Shown here: one piece after another, positions 5,561-5,831 of the stretch
Layout of the letters: each line of letters begins with the position of its first letter
Position numbering within the stretch: the first letter of the stretch is position 1
Assembly (NCBI GenBank): GCA_049609065.1
Contig: JBMYYE010000125.1
Span: 1 to 5,831, forward strand
Length of the DNA: 5,831 bases
Origin: JBMYYE01 sp049609065
Lineage (GTDB): Bacteria; Pseudomonadota; Alphaproteobacteria; Rhodobacterales; Rhodobacteraceae
Direction: 5' to 3'
Made by a program: the position numbers and the translations under genes
Notes under the pieces: generated by a model
The model's input: the letters and a program-made list of their open reading frames with translations, nothing else
Told to the model about the DNA's origin: nothing
The model's database searches: none

Positions 5561-5831
5561 ATGCGCATCACAGGCAACAAACGCCGCTTTCTATTCCTAC
5601 AAGGCCCGCACGGGCCTTTTTTCGCGCGCTTGGCGCGGATGCTCCGCCATGCAGGGGCAGAATGTTGGCGCGTGGGGTTTAATGCAGGTGATGCCGCCTT
5701 CTGGCGCGACAAATCCCATTATATTCCATTTGATGCCCCCCAAAACGCATGGCCCACCGCCTATGCCGAAATTTTACGCGAAAAAGGCATCACAGACATT
5801 GTTCTTTATGGTGACACGCGCCCCATTCATG
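5561..5831 (+). CDS. kpsS: KpsS-like capsular polysaccharide export protein, N-terminal part (3' truncated by window)
   Basis: Ninety codons are visible and the frame stays open to the window end. 'RRFLFLQGPHGPFFARLARMLR' (residues 8-29, quoted as RRFLFLQGPHGPFF and FFARLARMLR), 'GFNAGDAAFW' (39-48) and 'DIVLYGDTRPIH' (79-90) match the N-terminal conserved blocks of the KpsS/LipB family. KpsS works with KpsC at the inner membrane to build the beta-Kdo linker on a phosphatidylglycerol lipid, to which group 2 capsule polysaccharide is attached for export. ATG 5561 is the only plausible start: an in-frame TAA lies at 5528-5530 and a modest Shine-Dalgarno, AAGAGA (5548-5553), is 7 nt away. The gene is divergent from ribE. 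Codons 14-21 contain a terminator-shaped hairpin. Other capsule genes would be expected beyond the right edge, but cannot be seen. Confidence 0.85.
   Translation, partial: MRITGNKRRFLFLQGPHGPFFARLARMLRHAGAECWRVGFNAGDAAFWRDKSHYIPFDAPQNAWPTAYAEILREKGITDIVLYGDTRPIH
5601..5622 (+). terminator. Intrinsic-terminator-shaped hairpin inside the start of kpsS
   Basis: AAGGCCCG (5601-5608) and CGGGCCTT (5611-5618) are perfect reverse complements with CA between. In practice this gives a 7-bp stem and 4-nt loop, and six T (5617-5622) follow on the + strand. The shape meets the usual description of a Rho-independent terminator. However, it lies within kpsS codons 14-21 and encodes the conserved QGPHGPFF, so the fold may be a by-product of the protein motif. 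Whether it ends transcription is unknown. Confidence 0.4.

Overview
The window reads as a compact piece of an alphaproteobacterial chromosome, most likely from the Rhodobacterales (roseobacter group). This is inferred from the protein families, the wording of conserved motifs and the moderate GC content; no marker gene is present to fix the taxon. No insertion sequence, CRISPR array or phage gene is visible.

Left part (1-3634, all + strand): the 3' end of a gene that looks like a sulfotransferase family 2 protein; a complete class III (CaiB/BaiF-type) CoA-transferase with a strong Shine-Dalgarno; then, 56 nt later, a large protein with an N-terminal [2Fe-2S] ferredoxin domain and a C-terminal ASKHA ATPase domain. 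The last has the architecture of reductive activators of corrinoid proteins (RACo-like). CoA-transferase and activator are close enough to be cotranscribed. The corrinoid protein and methyltransferase that such an activator should serve are not in the window.

Middle (3635-4452): a tRNA-Gly with anticodon CCC and an encoded CCA end lies tail to tail, with a 4-nt gap, against a GNAT acetyltransferase on the minus strand. No hairpin terminator is visible between them. The 190 nt upstream of the GNAT start hold a possible extended -10 promoter for it and, on the other side, the leader of the next gene.

Right part (4453-5831): a short protein made of a TfoX C-terminal domain (+) converges on riboflavin synthase ribE (-), and the two stop codons share four bases. 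A 143-nt divergent spacer separates ribE from the first 90 codons of a KpsS-like capsule export gene (+) that runs off the window. The spacer holds a perfect 8-bp inverted repeat, and the first codons of kpsS form a hairpin plus T-run with the shape of an intrinsic terminator. These are the two most notable non-coding signals here.

The genes mostly look like unrelated housekeeping and accessory functions placed side by side. The likely functional units are the CoA-transferase/activator pair and the shared ribE-kpsS control region. No convincing undescribed multi-gene system is visible.
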